DNA from: Humulus lupulus
Lineage: Eukaryota > Streptophyta > Magnoliopsida > Rosales > Cannabaceae
Reading direction: 5' to 3'
DNA length: 64,000 bases
Assembly: GCF_963169125.1 (NCBI RefSeq)
Contig: NC_084802.1
Coordinates: 118,610,903 to 118,674,902 of the forward strand
Numbering within the stretch: the first letter of the stretch is position 1; each line of letters starts with the position of its first letter. Position numbers and translations under genes: made by a program. Shown here piece after piece: positions 11,368-23,764 of the stretch. The notes under the pieces are model-generated. The model saw only the letters and a list, made by a program, of their open reading frames with translations, had not been told where the DNA came from and searched no databases.

Positions 11368-13570
11368 TGTTAGGAACGAGTTTCCTAATACGCAGCGAAA
11401 TGGTAGTGCGTTGGCCCAGTGTACAATAAAAAAAATTTGTAACATGTTTAAACTACTTTTAAATATGTGGATCCATTAATATACATACATTAAACATAAG
11501 CAGTATTAGAACATACCTCTTGATGCCTATCAAGTGTCCTTGCTATCTTTTCGTAAAATAAACGATCTTCCAATCGAAGCTGCTCCCAGGTACTCACACC
11601 AAGATCTTCCACAACGTTCTCTACAGCTCAAGAAGTGTGTGGGCTCTTAGAGAATAAAGGATGGTATATTTCTTATTTAACTTGATGTACTCAACACATG
11701 AAATCAAGAGAATAGGTCTGAGATTGGTTCTGTATCTTTTTCAAGGAGAGATAGAAAAGTATTGTTCTTTTCTTTAGAGCGAATAAATTCTGTATTTTGT
11801 ATTCTTATTTTCTGATAAGTATAACTTAAAGAGAAAATATTCAAATTTAAAAAATAAATATGTAACCAATTTACAATTTATCTAATTATCTTATTAATGA
11901 AAATATCAAAAACTAATTTTTGAATTTTCCATTAATTAATTAATTAATCAAATAAATAAATAAAAGTGAAAAATTTATCCCTGAAATATATATGGCTCAC
12001 GCCACACACAGTCCATGGACTGTGTGTGTCGTGCAGCACCCTATAAATTAGGGATATTTGATTTTTCCACAATTATTTAATTATTTATTCAAACTACCTT
12101 ATCAGATAAATTCCAACAACCTGATAATTAATTCAAATTTGAATTTATTATCTTTTTAACTAATTATCAAATATAATTAATTATTTGAATAAATATCAAT
12201 CTTTTAAATTCAAATCCAATTTGAACTTATCATATTATTATCTTCCACTCAAATAAAGATATTTAATTAATTCTACCAATTAATTAAAACCAATTTTAAT
12301 TAATACTAATTTCAAAAATTAAATATTAATTTTATTATAATTTTGAAAATTATAATAATTTAATTATTTATATCATTTCGAAAATTTCATAATAATTAAG
12401 ATTAATTAATTTTTTTAATTACAACTAATTTGTAATTAATTAATTAATCACTATTATCACATAATTGCATATTTGGCCTAAAGAACAATTTCTTCTTAAA
12501 TATGTCTTTTCACCATTTTACCCTTTATATCAACTCTTGCCTTGAATAGTGTTGATAGAGCCGCTGTGGGGACCTATGGACCTATAATTCCAAGCTCCAA
12601 TAAATTTTAGATTATTAATTAAACTCTTTAATTAAATAATCTTAATTTATTAATCTCATGATTACTCCACTATAAATATGAGACTACACTCTTTTAATTA
12701 TAGACATTTCATTTACTGAGTACTTTATAATAATAAATCATCCTTTGATATAATCATTATATACAAATTAACCCTCTAATAATGGTTCATAATTAACCGA
12801 GAATAAAATTATCGTTTTACCCTTTTAATTATATCTTGTTTCCTTAAGTACCATTGACTTTACTAGTGAAGGTCAATTCATAACTAAATTATGAATATGA
12901 GTTCAAAAACCTTTCAGTCCCAAAAGTCAACCCTTAAGAGAACCATTATTCAATCTCTTACGAGAAGATATAGATTCCATATTTGTATACTATGTCCCTA
13001 GCCATTTACATTAATGAGTTCCCAAAACAAAAGTTTCTAGCCTGATCATTCTGACAGACCCTGATGAGTGAATCAAAGAACTCATATAACATAAACAAGA
13101 GTTCATAGTAACTTCAGGATTAAGATCTATTTGTATATGATCATCAATTTATATATTTAATTATTACTTAGAAACGTATTTAACTAAGTATTAATAAATA
13201 TATCTGGTCCAGTTCTATATATCTCTTATATATAAAGTACATCCACTAAAGTGTCCTACTACACTAGTAATCTGGATCTAGATCACATGTATTCATAATA
13301 CTAGTAAACCGTACTTGTAGTAATTAATCTAAAGATTCCATAACTTTATTTTACTGCGAACTATTCAAGCTCATTTATCTCAAACACAATCCTCATGTAC
13401 CAATACGTGGTTGAGATCACATATATGAACTTAGGAATTTTTCTGATATTTACTTAATATTATCACATAATAATATAGTCCATAAAATATATGCATAACA
13501 AATTCAATTTATTTATTTATTTCTTAAAACAATGTCTACTACATATGCTTTTAGGGCACAATTCCCAACA
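11368..13570 (-). mobile_element. solo LTR of a Ty1/copia element
   Basis: A 2203-bp insert starting TGTTAGGAA and ending TTCCCAACA (TG...CA), flanked by a perfect 5-bp duplication GAAGA (11363-11367 and 13571-13575). The host integrase sequence reads straight across it. Start, end and the CGCAGCGAAAT block near 11390 resemble the LTRs of copia B (TGTTAGGAAAAC, CGCAACGAAAT), so this is a related copia LTR in the same (minus) orientation. It holds no coding sequence, primer site or polypurine tract. An LTR alone with a duplication is what recombination between two LTRs leaves behind. Confidence 0.85.
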
Positions 13571-14760
13571 GAAGATGTATCAGGATCTACAGACTTTGTA
13601 TTGGTGGCCTGGGATGAAGAAGGACGTGGTTGAGTACGTAGTAAAGTGTTTAACCTATCAGTAGGTAAAGGCTGAACACCAACAACCAGCGAGGTTGTTA
13701 CAGCCTTTAGGTATTCCCAAGTGGAATTGGGAAGATATTACCATGGATTTTGTAGGGGGTTTTCCCAAGACAGAGGGACAACACAACTCGGTGTGGATGA
13801 TAGTAGGCAGGTACACCAAATCAGCTCACTTTCTCTCAGTGACGACAACCTATACTGTGGATCAGTTGAAAAGTTGTATGTGAGGGAGATTGTACATCTC
13901 CATGGGGTTCCAAAGTCTATAGTATCAGATCGAGATCCCATTTTTACCTCCAAGTTTTGGGGTGGTTTGCAGAAGGCTATGGGAACTCAGTTGAAGTCCA
14001 GTACAACCTTTCCGCCTCAGACAGACGGACAGTTTAAGAGAATAATTCAAATATTGGAGGACATAGTTAGAGCAAGTGTGCTAGACTTCGAGGGGTCTTG
14101 GAGTAAGTACCTTCCGTTGATTGAGTTCTCGTACAACAATAGTTATCAGTCAACGATTAGAGTAGCTCCATATGAGATGATGTAGGGAAGAAAGTGAAGA
14201 TCACCCATTCATTGGGATGAGATGGGGGAAAGAAATTATCTGGGATCAAAGATGGTTCAGAAGACAAATGAAGATATTGAGAAGATCAGAGCTCGAATGC
14301 TCACTTCACAGAGTAGACAAAAAAGCTACACTAACCCTAAGCGTAGGGACGTGGAGTTCCACGTAGGGGACCAAGTATTTCTATGAGTTTCATCTTTGCG
14401 AGGAATAAGGAGATTTGGGGAAAAGGGAAGTTGAGCCCCAGATTCGTAGGACCTTTTGAGATCTTGGAGAGGATCGGGCAGGTAGCCAACAGATTGGCTC
14501 TGCCCTCGTCATTATCAGGGGTTCATGATGTGTTCCACCCATGAATTGGGATATGAGGATCTGGAGCTACAGACAGATTGGTCGTATGAGGAGCGACCAG
14601 TTCAGATCCTAGACAGGAAGGACAAGATTCTAAGGAATAAGACAATTCCTCTAGTCAAAGTCTTATCGAGGAATAGCAAGGTTGAGGAATCGACCTGGGA
14701 ACTAGAGTCGGCTATGGGGGATTAATATCTCGAGTTATTCAGGTAAATTTCGAGGACGAA
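13571..14760 (+). pseudogene. chromovirus integrase and chromodomain-like tail, broken
   Basis: Integrase resumes with [20 protein letters not shown] and a decayed zinc region, then WNWEDITMDFVGGFPKTEG (first catalytic Asp), VSDRDPIFTSKFW (second Asp) and a region with a weakened third motif (QTDGQFKR, where the catalytic Glu would follow). The core then changes frame and ends near 14185. Downstream are decayed GPY/F-type sequence (GRKGKLSPRFVGPFEILERI) and a tail with EERPVQILDRKDKILRNKTI and VEESTWELES, typical of the chromodomain module of plant chromoviruses, which steers integration to heterochromatin. The last frame ends at 14725. Confidence 0.85.
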
Positions 14761-14777
14761 ATTTTCAATAGGGGGGA
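14761..14777 (+). other. polypurine tract of the chromovirus
   Basis: AATAGGGGGGAT lies directly before the right LTR (TAACGTCCC). This is the expected plus-strand primer site. Confidence 0.7.
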
Positions 14778-16864
14778 TAACGTCCCAAAAATGCTAATAG
14801 TGTTTAGTGCCTTGATTAGCATGTCGGGAGGGCATAATTGGATATATGTGTGTAATTAATTGATTAAATGTGCGACTACATGGCATGCATGACTTATATG
14901 ATAATATGAATGTGTATGCATGTTTATGAGTATTAAATATGCATGTGGGCCCGTTCTTGTTAATAAAGGCATATTTGTAATTTTTCCCTGTTGGGGGCAT
15001 AAATATGATTATATGTGTTAAATGATTGAGACCACATTATTATGTGGATATATTTGAAGTATGTAGCTCGAGGCGATCCTAGTGAGCAGATTAGCGGAGT
15101 AATCACAATAGGGTTTAATACCCGGCTCGAGGTGAGCCTAGGGGCATTTTAGGGACGTAGTGCGTAATTGGGAATTAAGTGTGAACGGATAATTAATTGG
15201 TGATTATTTGATTATGTGGGGACTAATTAGGAATTTATAGGACTACCCGAGCAGTTCGTAGGAAACATGGAAAATGATCGTTTTGCCCTTATGGGCAATA
15301 AAGGGCTAAGTTATCATTTGGGGCATTTTAGTCTTTATGTTCAGGGATATAGTTAGGAAAGGTTTTAGGAGTTAGCTAGAAGCATCAGGACAAACATCTC
15401 TCAATAGTTCTATTTTTCACTCGCATGTTCTCTCTCTTCCTCTCTTGTGCTTGGAGGCTTAGGGAAGTTGTTGAAGAAAAGGCTTAAGAATAGAAGCTGG
15501 GATTGGGGAATCAAGCTAGGAGCAGGCAAGGGAATAGCTGAGGATCAAAGCTATTACTGAGGTAAAATTATAGGCCCTAATCTGTTGAATTCTGGTTGGG
15601 TTTTGGACATTCTTAGGAATGCTTAGGTTAGTTTCTGATTTTGGGATATAAGGAAAGTTGAGCTAGTGTTATAGGTCATATGTGTTGTTTACGATGTGTT
15701 ATTGAGAGTTCTCGACTTAATTTTGGCTATAGTATATGTTTAAGTTGAATTCTGTGGCTTTGATTTCGGGGGAAAATGCAGCCCGCCTACCCCTGGGAGT
15801 TAGGGGCTGGCGCCTCTCACTTGGAGGCGCGTCGCGGCCTTTAGGGCCAGGTCGCAGCCCGCCTAGGTAGCCTTAGGAAAATAGGGTTTTTGGGCTCGGG
15901 AACTTAAACTTTAGTGTTTGGGGAAGGGTTCTACTACCTGGTTTAGTAGAATTCAAGGTCCCGAAGCCTGGTACGTTATTCGTAAAGCATATAATTTCAT
16001 TAGATTTAATAGTTATCTATTGTCGCTTGTGACTAGGGTTTCCGTTGAGGCTCGGGATTGAGGATTGTGCTCAGGACCGCTACACATCTTCGGCTTGGGA
16101 TCCAAGGTAAGAAAAATGCACCCAAGTTATGAATGGGGCTGAGATCCCCCGTAAATGAATATATGTGAGATCATAAATGTAACTATGAATGGAGATATCT
16201 GGATAGGCAAGTTTGTTCGTGCTGCTTTTGCTTGCGTGTTTCGCAATCTGTTTAATTGTTATATTTGACATGAAAGTCCAGCCTAAGAGATCCGGGGCTG
16301 ATGTTAAGCATGTGGAACGCAGCCCGGCCTAAGTGAGTCAGGATTAGCTAAAAAATTAGAGGGCTTGGCCTAAGAGCGTTGACTCCTAACTAATTGTAGT
16401 GAGATTGAATTACATGTATGGGTTAAATTGTTTATTGTTGCCTAGTTTATTGCTCATATTCTGTTGTTCACTGAACTTGTTGATCTAAGTTTACTATGCA
16501 TATATTGTTGTTATCTATGCTTGTTGAATTTAGCTTTCTTGTTCAGCCTTAGCTCACGGGTGCTATGTGGAACAGGTAAGGAAAAGGGAAAGTTGGACCA
16601 GCCGTGAGTTGGAGAGCTTTGGGGGCGGTGTGTACATCGGTAGCTGCTCGACCGCAACGACCGAGGGTTTGACAGGGACTAGAGCCAAAATTGTATTTTG
16701 CCATTTAGTATGGATTTAGTTGTATTAACTTTTGAGGGTTGTAACTGCCTTGTAAACATTACTTTTGGGATCCCGTGTACCAAACTGTTATTTTAATGAA
16801 AGTCAACAATTTTACGGTCAAACTCTTTTAACCCTAACCCATCAGTTGACTTTAGAAACATATT
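14777..16864 (+). repeat. 3' LTR of the chromovirus, truncated at its right end
   Basis: Begins after the polypurine tract with TAACGTCCCAAAAATGC and follows the left LTR block by block (see 1-2199). Homology stops at about 16864 (GACTTTAGAAACATATTTA), roughly 100 bases before the GCGTTACA end seen in the left copy. A truncated copia LTR follows directly. Similarity between the two LTRs looks like only about two thirds, so the insertion is old or the two copies have different histories. Confidence 0.8.
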
Positions 16865-16874
16865 TATGTCCAAA

Positions 16875-17409
16875 TGACTTGATTAACAATCTTGAACTAT
16901 TTAAAAGACTTGAGTAATACAATTAGCAAAATATTAATCACTCAAAATTAAGATTGAATTGACTTATGGTCAACGTCGTGATATGATTAGAATATATATT
17001 AATGTTACTTACTTATCTTGTCAATAATCCATATCGATCCAGTCCAATGCAACAAAATACATCTGATCTTATCTACTTGGTCAATGTCCTGGATATGACA
17101 TCACACCAGACGTGTAAGTAGATCTTATCGTAGATTACCTAATCAATAAAAATTTAGTGTACTGATTTAATCTCAGGACATAATGCTTTTTAACATATAA
17201 TTACAATTATAATCCACTGTGACTGAGTCACTGTAATTGTAGCTATACATATGTTTGGGATTTTATAAACGTTTGTATTAATAATAATTAATCATGTAAT
17301 AAAACATGTAAACAACGCAATTTGACTGAACAAAATTATTTCTACTACTTTATTGATAATGAATGAATTACATAAGAAATGTGATTTTATAAGGGCATAA
17401 AACTCAACA
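16875..17409 (-). repeat. 3' LTR of copia A, truncated
   Basis: Matches the right end of 43671-45322 nearly block for block: AGACTTRARTAATACAATTA, GATTGAATTKACYTATGGTC, CAATGYAACAAAATACATC, and the end GGGCATAAAACYCAACA. Only about 535 of 1650 bases remain. The missing part is at the junction with the chromovirus LTR. On the minus strand the LTR starts TGTTGAGTTTTATGCCC, preceded by the polypurine tract ACAAGTGGGAGTT (17410-17422). Confidence 0.85.
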
Positions 17410-17424
17410 AACTCCCACTTGTAC

Positions 17425-19050
17425 TTTTTAAACAAATGCGAAATTTCCCTCAAACCCATTCCCTCTATATGCTTAAGAAAAGCTGTCTCTCCCAGTGTCT
17501 ATGTGAAGGGATCCACAAGATTGTCCATAGATGCAATCTTCATGACCTTCACTTCTCCCCTTGCCACATATTCTCTGATGATGTGGTACTTCCTCTCTAT
17601 ATTCTTCACTCTATTGTGGCTCTGAGATTCTTTAGAATTGGCTATCACCCCATTGTTGTCACAATACAAAATGAGGGGTTTATCCATTTTTGGAATAACA
17701 CCAAGATCTATATAGAACTTCCTCAGCCAGACTATTTCCTTAGCTGCCTCAGAAGTAGCAATGTACTCAGCCTCCATGGCAGAATATGAGATTGTGGATT
17801 ACTTAATGCTTATCCATATCACAGCTCCACCCCCAAGAGTAAACACCATTCAAGAAGTTGACTTCCTGTCATCGACATCAGTCTGAAAATCAGAATTGGT
17901 GTAGCCTAACAGGTTCAGAACTCCGCTCGAGTAGACTAGCATATAATCCCTAGTTCGTCGAAGATATTTAAGTACGTGTTTGACCTCTATCCAATGTTCC
18001 CTTCCTAGGTTTGACTGTTATCTACTCAACTCCCACTGCATGGCAGATGTCTGGTCTAGTGCACAACATAGCATACATTAGACTTCAAACTGCAGATGCA
18101 TAAGGAATCCTTCTCATATCATCTTCCTCATCAGGAGCCTATGGAGATGGAATTTTAGAAAGATAGATTCCATGTCGGGACGGTAAACGTCCTTTCTTTG
18201 AATATTTCATAGAGAAACACTAAAGCAATTTATCTATGTAAGCTACTTGAGATAGAGCCAAAGTTTTGTTCTTTCTATCCCTCAAAATTTGGATACCAAG
18301 AACATAACTTGCTTCACCCAAGTCCTTCATCTGGAATTGAATTCCCAACTAGTTCTTTATGTCTGATAATTTCTTGATATTGTTTTCAATGGGCAAGATA
18401 TCATCCACATTAAGAATCAAGAATACCACAATGTTGTTTTCCTTGAGTTGGTAGAGCTCGTCAACATTCTGCTCAAAACCATAGGTTTTAATGATTTCAT
18501 TAAACCTTAGATTCCAGGAACGTGAAGCTTTCTTAGGTCCATAAATGGACCTATTCAACTTGCACACTCTCTTTTCTTGTCCAGTTACTTTAAACCCTTC
18601 TGGTTGATCCATATAAATGGTTTCGTCTAGGTTCCCGTTAAGGAATGCTGTCTTGCCGTCCATTTGCCAAATCTCATAATCAAGAGCTATGGCTATGGGT
18701 AAGAGTATGCAAATAGATTTTAGCATGGGAACGAGAGAAAAAGTTTCCTAACAGTTAACTCATTCTCTCTGGGTATAACCCTTTGCCACAAGTCGAGCTT
18801 TGTAAGTCTCGACCTTTCCATCAGCTCCTATCTTCTTCATATAGATCCACTTGCACCCAATGGTTCTAAATTCACTAGGTGTTCTACAAGATCCCGGATG
18901 GATTTAGAGTACATGGACTCCATTTCTTGTTTCATGACATCATGCAAAAGATCCTTATCAGCACTATCCATTGCCTCTTTGAAAGACAACAGATCATCAT
19001 CACGTGTGTTCCCAACAACCATGTTGGTTTCACCATCCATACGATAGCGG
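17425..19050 (-). pseudogene. copia A reverse transcriptase and RNase H, broken
   Basis: RNase H at the 3' end shows MEAEYIATSEAAKEIVWLRK, ILYCDNNGVIANSKE and ending VKVMKIASMDNLVDPFT then TAG. RT has MDQPEGFKV, RSIYGPKKASRSWNLRF and the catalytic box as LNVDDILPI (Asn replaces the Tyr of YVDD) near 18400. The 5' part (MDGETNMVVGNTRDDDLLSF) is the integrase-RT spacer. Multiple stops separate these blocks. Copia B (28560-30182) is the closest relative in the window and keeps YVDD. Confidence 0.87.
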
Positions 19051-20350
19051 ATCGGGGTATGAGAAACCCTCCCACTATGATGAGGAATCGTAACTACCTG
19101 AGCCGGAATTGTGGTTTCTTGTTCTTCCTCGTTAATATCGACTTACGTCACTTGAGGAAGATTAGTAGGAATATTTTCGTTTTCATCAACTTGTGTTGAT
19201 GGAATTGGAATAGTAGGAATAGCTAAGTTCGATTGCAATTTTTCCAGGAATACTTTGCTACGAGGTTTGAAATTTGATATGTAGTCCTCTTCAGGAAAAG
19301 TAGTGGTTTTAGAAACAAACACTTTCTTATCTTCTGGACTGTAGAACAAACCACCCCGAGTACCTTTAGGATAGCCAACAAACAAGCAAACTTCAATTTG
19401 CAGTTCTAGCTTTCCTTCCTTTTTCCTTAGGACGTGAACAAGACACCCCCAGATTCTATAATGATGCAAACTAGGTTCATAATCATTCCATAGTTCTAAA
19501 GGTGTTTTGGAGATAGCTTTAGACGGCACGACGTTTAAAATGTCACACGCGGTCTGTATGGCATGTCCCCAAAAAGAGATCAAAAGAGTTAAATAACTAA
19601 TCATGGACTGAACCATCTCAATTAACGTGCAATTTCGATGCTCCGCAACACCATTTTGTTGCAGATTACCTAGGGCAGTACGTTGATATAATATCCCATG
19701 TTTAGCTAAATGATCTTGGAACTGCATACCATGTATTCTCAAACCCTATCAGATCGCAAGATCTTTAACGTCTTACCTAATTGGTTTTGAACCATTGCAA
19801 GGAATTCTTTAAACTTCTCAAATATTTCATATTTCCTATGCATTAGGTAAAGAAATGAGTATCTCGGGTAGTCGTCAATGAAAGTGACGAAATACTCATA
19901 ACCACCCCTCACTTGAACATTTAGAGGTCCACAGACATCTGAATGAACCAGCCATAGTGGTTTTATGGCCCTTTCTCCTTTTTTAGAGAATGGACGCTTG
20001 ATCATTTTACCCTCGAGACATGATTCGCAGATAGGTAGGTCAACCATTGTGAGTACCCACAAAGGCCCAGCCTTTCTTAGTCTTTTGATCCTATCATAGT
20101 TAATGTGACCAAGTCGAAGATGCCAAAGATACGTCATGTTATCGTTATTGATCTTTTGTCGTTTGGCAGTCCTAGATCTAGCTACCTTAAATAACTCGTT
20201 ATTAAAAGCAAAGGGTTCGATAGGTCGTAAAAGGTATAGCCCTTTTTCCATACATCCAACACACAATTCACACCCATTCAATGAAATTGATATATTAAAA
20301 CTTATGAAAGTTACAGCAAAATGTTGTTGATGTAATAAAGAAACCAAAAT
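19051..20350 (-). pseudogene. copia A GAG-pre-integrase and integrase, frameshifted
   Basis: The zinc-binding pre-integrase part reads YLWHLRLGHINYDRIKRL with a following CESCLEGKM (HHCC). The catalytic core has HSDVCGPLNV (first Asp) and KILRSDRV (second Asp, normally followed by Gly), then a frameshift near 19740. The next frame carries FQDHLAKHGILYQ and LQQNGVAEHRN (third catalytic residue, Glu) and the copia block RIWGCLVHVLRKKEGK, then CLFVGYPKGTRGGLFY. One shift and a few stops prevent translation. Confidence 0.88.
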
Positions 20351-20459
20351 TAAATTCCAACTAAAGTTTGGAATAAAATAAACGTTATTTTAAACTAAAT
20401 ATTTATTTCCAAAACTTAGACGAGCTTGTCCTCTTGCTTCAACGTTCACGAACGCTCCA

Positions 20460-21490
20460 TTTTCGACTGTAAGCTTCAACTCGCCTTCCTTTATTAGTTT
20501 CCAATTGCTAAATAGTTACAAAGAAATACATACATGGTTAGTGGATCCAGAATCTATAATCCATATAGAATTATCATCTTCCAAAACACATGCATCCAAG
20601 ACAAAATATTGACAATTACCTTGGGTTCCTCTAGCCTTGAGAGTTAGGCAATCCTTTTTCCCATGCCCAGTCTCCTTGTAGTGGAAACATACTCCTTTGG
20701 CTTTCTTAGCAACGGGTTTTGCCCCAGCAGGTTTTGCAGCACCTCCAGCTGGTTTTACAATAGCTGTGGCCTTGCCCTTCTTTTTCTTTCCCTTATTCCT
20801 CTTGTTGATCTTCGAGGATGAAGCTAAGTTAGCTTCTCCAGGAGCATCCTCAGTAGCAGCAGCAGGCTTCTTGTCATGTCCCTTACTTGGTCCACCATTG
20901 ATACCTTCAAACATTTGAAGCTCATTCATGAGTTGAGTCATTCCGTACTTTAGTTAGTTTAGGAAGTAGTTGATGGTGAATGGAAGAAAATTGGGAGCAA
21001 GACTATTCATAATAAGCCCCACTTGAGTTTCCTTGTCTATGATGGCTCCGTGCAATTCTGCCTCTTAAAAGTAGTTCGTCATCTTGATGAAGTGATCACG
21101 AACATGCATTCCAGGCGCCATTCTGCCATTATCATACTTCTTCATTGCCTCGAAATGAGCTTGTCCAGATTTTTTTCCAAACATTTCCTGAAGTTGCTCC
21201 ATGATTTCATAGGCAGTTTCGACATCTTCCAACTTCATCCTTAGCATGTCCGACATGCTAGCTATCATGTACGCCTTGGTTATGTTGTTGGCAGTGAGTC
21301 AATCCTCGTACTTCTCCCTTGATTCTTTGAAGATAAATCACCAGGCACGTTAGGACAAACTTCAGTCATAACAAACTTGGAGTTATCGCCGATCAACACA
21401 ATGTTGATGTTTGACTTCTATTTGGGAAAATTCTCTCCAATGAGAAGATCCTTGGAGAGGATGGAGATAATGGGATTCGATATAGAGCTA
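20460..21490 (-). pseudogene. copia A gag and protease N-terminus, broken
   Basis: Gag starts around 21490 with a block that reads LLIGENFPK then SNINIVLIGDNSKFVMTE. The middle has MLRMKLEDVETAYEIMEQLQ and APGMHVRDHFIKMTNYF. The C-terminal part is Lys/Ala-rich, then a zinc knuckle CFHYKETGHGKKDC at about 20650-20690. The protease active site follows as WIIDSGSTNHVC (about 20530-20570). This element thus keeps the DSG catalytic motif that copia B has lost. The frame breaks near 20941 and 21065. Confidence 0.83.
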
Positions 21491-22961
21491 AAATTATCAA
21501 TAAGTAGAAATCAATGCGTTGTTTAACAAACATTTAATCACATAAACATTTAGAAATAGCTCAAACATATAAAATATGCATAGATATGTAAAATACTAAA
21601 AAATGCATATCTACTATTTCTAAGGTATTTTAACTAGCCATGAATACATGTGTCCCGCTAGGTGAGAATAACAAATTCACTTAGTTAAATAGAGAAAAAA
21701 AATCTTAATTAATAATAGTCTAAAACTATTATTGATAACCTTCCTATTCAAGCTAGACCCACAGTTTCTATTATTATAGACTTAGTTTTCATAGTCATTG
21801 TAGGGATGAGTCTATAAGGGTTTGATCTATAATTATATATCCTAAGAAATTTAACCTTGTTAAAATTCCAGTGAACACCATCCGTAGGGAGACGTAATCA
21901 AAGCGCCATAAGGCCCCATTAAACTCTAACCTTGTTAAATTAATGATGGAGATCGAATTTTCAAAAATTAAAGCTCATTATTTTAATTTAGTATTTACCT
22001 TGTGAAATTTGCAAAACTAGGTTGTTCATATTATTTAAAATAACTAATAAACCTTAGTACAAGTTTCTTTTAATTATAAAATACCCATTTAAATCCACTT
22101 TAAGTATTTAGAATTATGTGTTACTAATCAATTAATTTAGGTTCAACTAGAATTAACCTAATACAATCAAGTGGAACTTAGGTAAATGGGCCTTAACAAT
22201 TTGGGCTTGCATGGAGGATGGTTGGGTCCAGTATGTCGTTCCCACTACAAGGCCCTCTAACTTCCATACATAACGCAAAAGACAGAAATTTAAACCTTCG
22301 TTTTGATAGTTATTCAATTGATTAGGTCCAATCTAGTAATGCAAAGCAAATGGACATTCACAAGTGGAACCACCCACAAGAGAGGAATTAAAACTTTACA
22401 AGTTCAATGGGGCCCAAATCAAACCTATCAAGATTATGTCTCATTTTATTTGATCTTTTTCCCATTATATAAAATAATGGCCATCACTATAAGCCCATCA
22501 TCTAAGCATAAATTAGCGAAAATGACAATTATAATGATGCATGACATGTTAATTAATTGGATTGATCTAGCATACAAATTATATGGCATGTTACTAATTT
22601 ATGCATGTACACATTTATACCAAAATAAATTAATAGCTAAAAAATAATAATTAATCAATCAATTAATTTTAATTCAATCAATGTTCAAAATATTTGTCAA
22701 ATAAAAATTAATTCAATTGTTCCTATTTGAAAAAAATATATTTATTCTCCTTTTAGCAAAAAAATTATCAAAAAGATATTTACTTGCACAAAAAATATAT
22801 AATTTATTAAGGAATTATAGATACAATTCCAAAATAAATAAATTTTTTTAATGCCTCACATATATAAAAATATGTTAATATATTTTTTTTTTCCAAAAAA
22901 AAACGTGCAGCCAAATTCTTTTTTTTTTAACTCACGTATATAAGATATATAAATATATAAA
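21491..22961 (-). other. copia A leader, gag-proximal part
   Basis: About 1.5 kb of AT-rich untranslated leader. The segment 22310-22440 (TTGATTAGG, TGCAAAGCAAATGG, CACCCACAAGAGAGGAATT) matches copia B's leader at 32650-32760, so the two are related families. Open frames here are short and unsupported. Confidence 0.65.
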
Positions 22962-22966
22962 TATAT

Positions 22967-23661
22967 TATTGACGCAGTTTTTCGCCAACAGTGTATTAAG
23001 AAATAGTAAGGTAAATTAGTGCTTAGTTATAAACCGTAATGAAAAATGAAATGAATTCACAAGACACAAATCTTTTATGTGGTTCAGTGGTTAAACTTCA
23101 CTTAGTCTACGAGTCTATATTATTGCTGTTTTCTCTCTATTTTGCCACAGTTTCAATATTCCAGATTAATCGTCCCCCTTCTTCCTATCCAATATTCCCA
23201 GTATTTATAGAGAAAATCCATGGACAGGTTTGGGTAACCGCGTGAGTCAATCACGCATATACATATTTATTACATTTAATACAAACAATTCCCATTTATA
23301 TTGGGATATGAATTGATAATAGGATAAACAGGTTCCTGTTATCTCGGACAATAAATATGGCAGCTTGGTCATAAAAAACCGTATAATGGGATTCCGAGTC
23401 TCCAGGGATCCTTGAGTATGCAATATACTAGGATAATCACGAGCTGGATATACCCTCCAAGCTCGTACTTCGCCAGCTGTTTGAATGTTCTGAGCTCGCA
23501 CTTCACAACTTCTGCATCCCTAGCTCATATGAACACTGTGCAAGTCGAGATGCATACGTGGATAATAAATAGACATCTTCCTTGGCTCTTTTTCAGTTTA
23601 TTTATTTGCCCGATGTACCCGAGCTAAGTGAAGGAAATTGTGCTGAAATCAGGGTACAACA
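22967..23661 (-). repeat. LTR of element C family, solo-like copy
   Basis: 695 bp, from TATTGACGC (TG start mutated) to GGGTACAACA, matching 42607-43304 throughout (shared GTTTTTCGCCAACAGTGTAT, GTGAGTCAATCACGCATATA, CAATATACTAGGATAA). TATAT occurs on both sides (22962-22966 and 23662-23666), as for a solo LTR. A TATA box in minus orientation lies at 23212-23219 (TATAAATA). No polypurine tract follows it on the right, where the element's 3' internal sequence should begin. Confidence 0.82.
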
Positions 23662-23764
23662 TATATATAAATACAACTATAATATTCCCAAAACATAATT
23701 GCGTATATAACTTAAAAAAAATAATTAAACATATACATATATATGTCATTAATGTGTAGGCTAA
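23662..23764 (-). other. copia A leader segment duplicated beside the LTR
   Basis: About 100 bp after the left LTR (ATAAATACAACTAT, ATTGCGTATATAACTT, ATATATGTCATTAATGTGTA) match the copia A leader after the right LTR (43305-43416), not element C's interior. Homology stops in a T-rich tract at about 23765, where element C sequence begins. Confidence 0.75.

Larger units (their letters stand above)
1..16864 (+). mobile_element. Ty3/gypsy chromovirus (Tekay-like), old and nested-into
   Basis: An LTR retrotransposon on the + strand, read from its order of parts: LTR, gag with a zinc knuckle, aspartic protease, reverse transcriptase, RNase H, integrase, a chromodomain-like tail, a polypurine tract and a second LTR. 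The domain order and the C-terminal motif (PVQILDRKD ... ESTWELE) fit chromoviruses, most like the Tekay group. Every domain carries stops or frameshifts, so the copy is dead. Two later insertions split it: a CACTA element at 4528-10104 and a solo LTR at 11368-13570. The first bases of the 5' LTR lie outside the window, and the last ~100 bases of the 3' LTR are missing at the junction with the next element. Confidence 0.88.

Noticed and set aside
22303..22647. 114-codon frame in the copia A leader
   Set aside because: The leader is noncoding in this family; the homologous stretch in copia B is not open.
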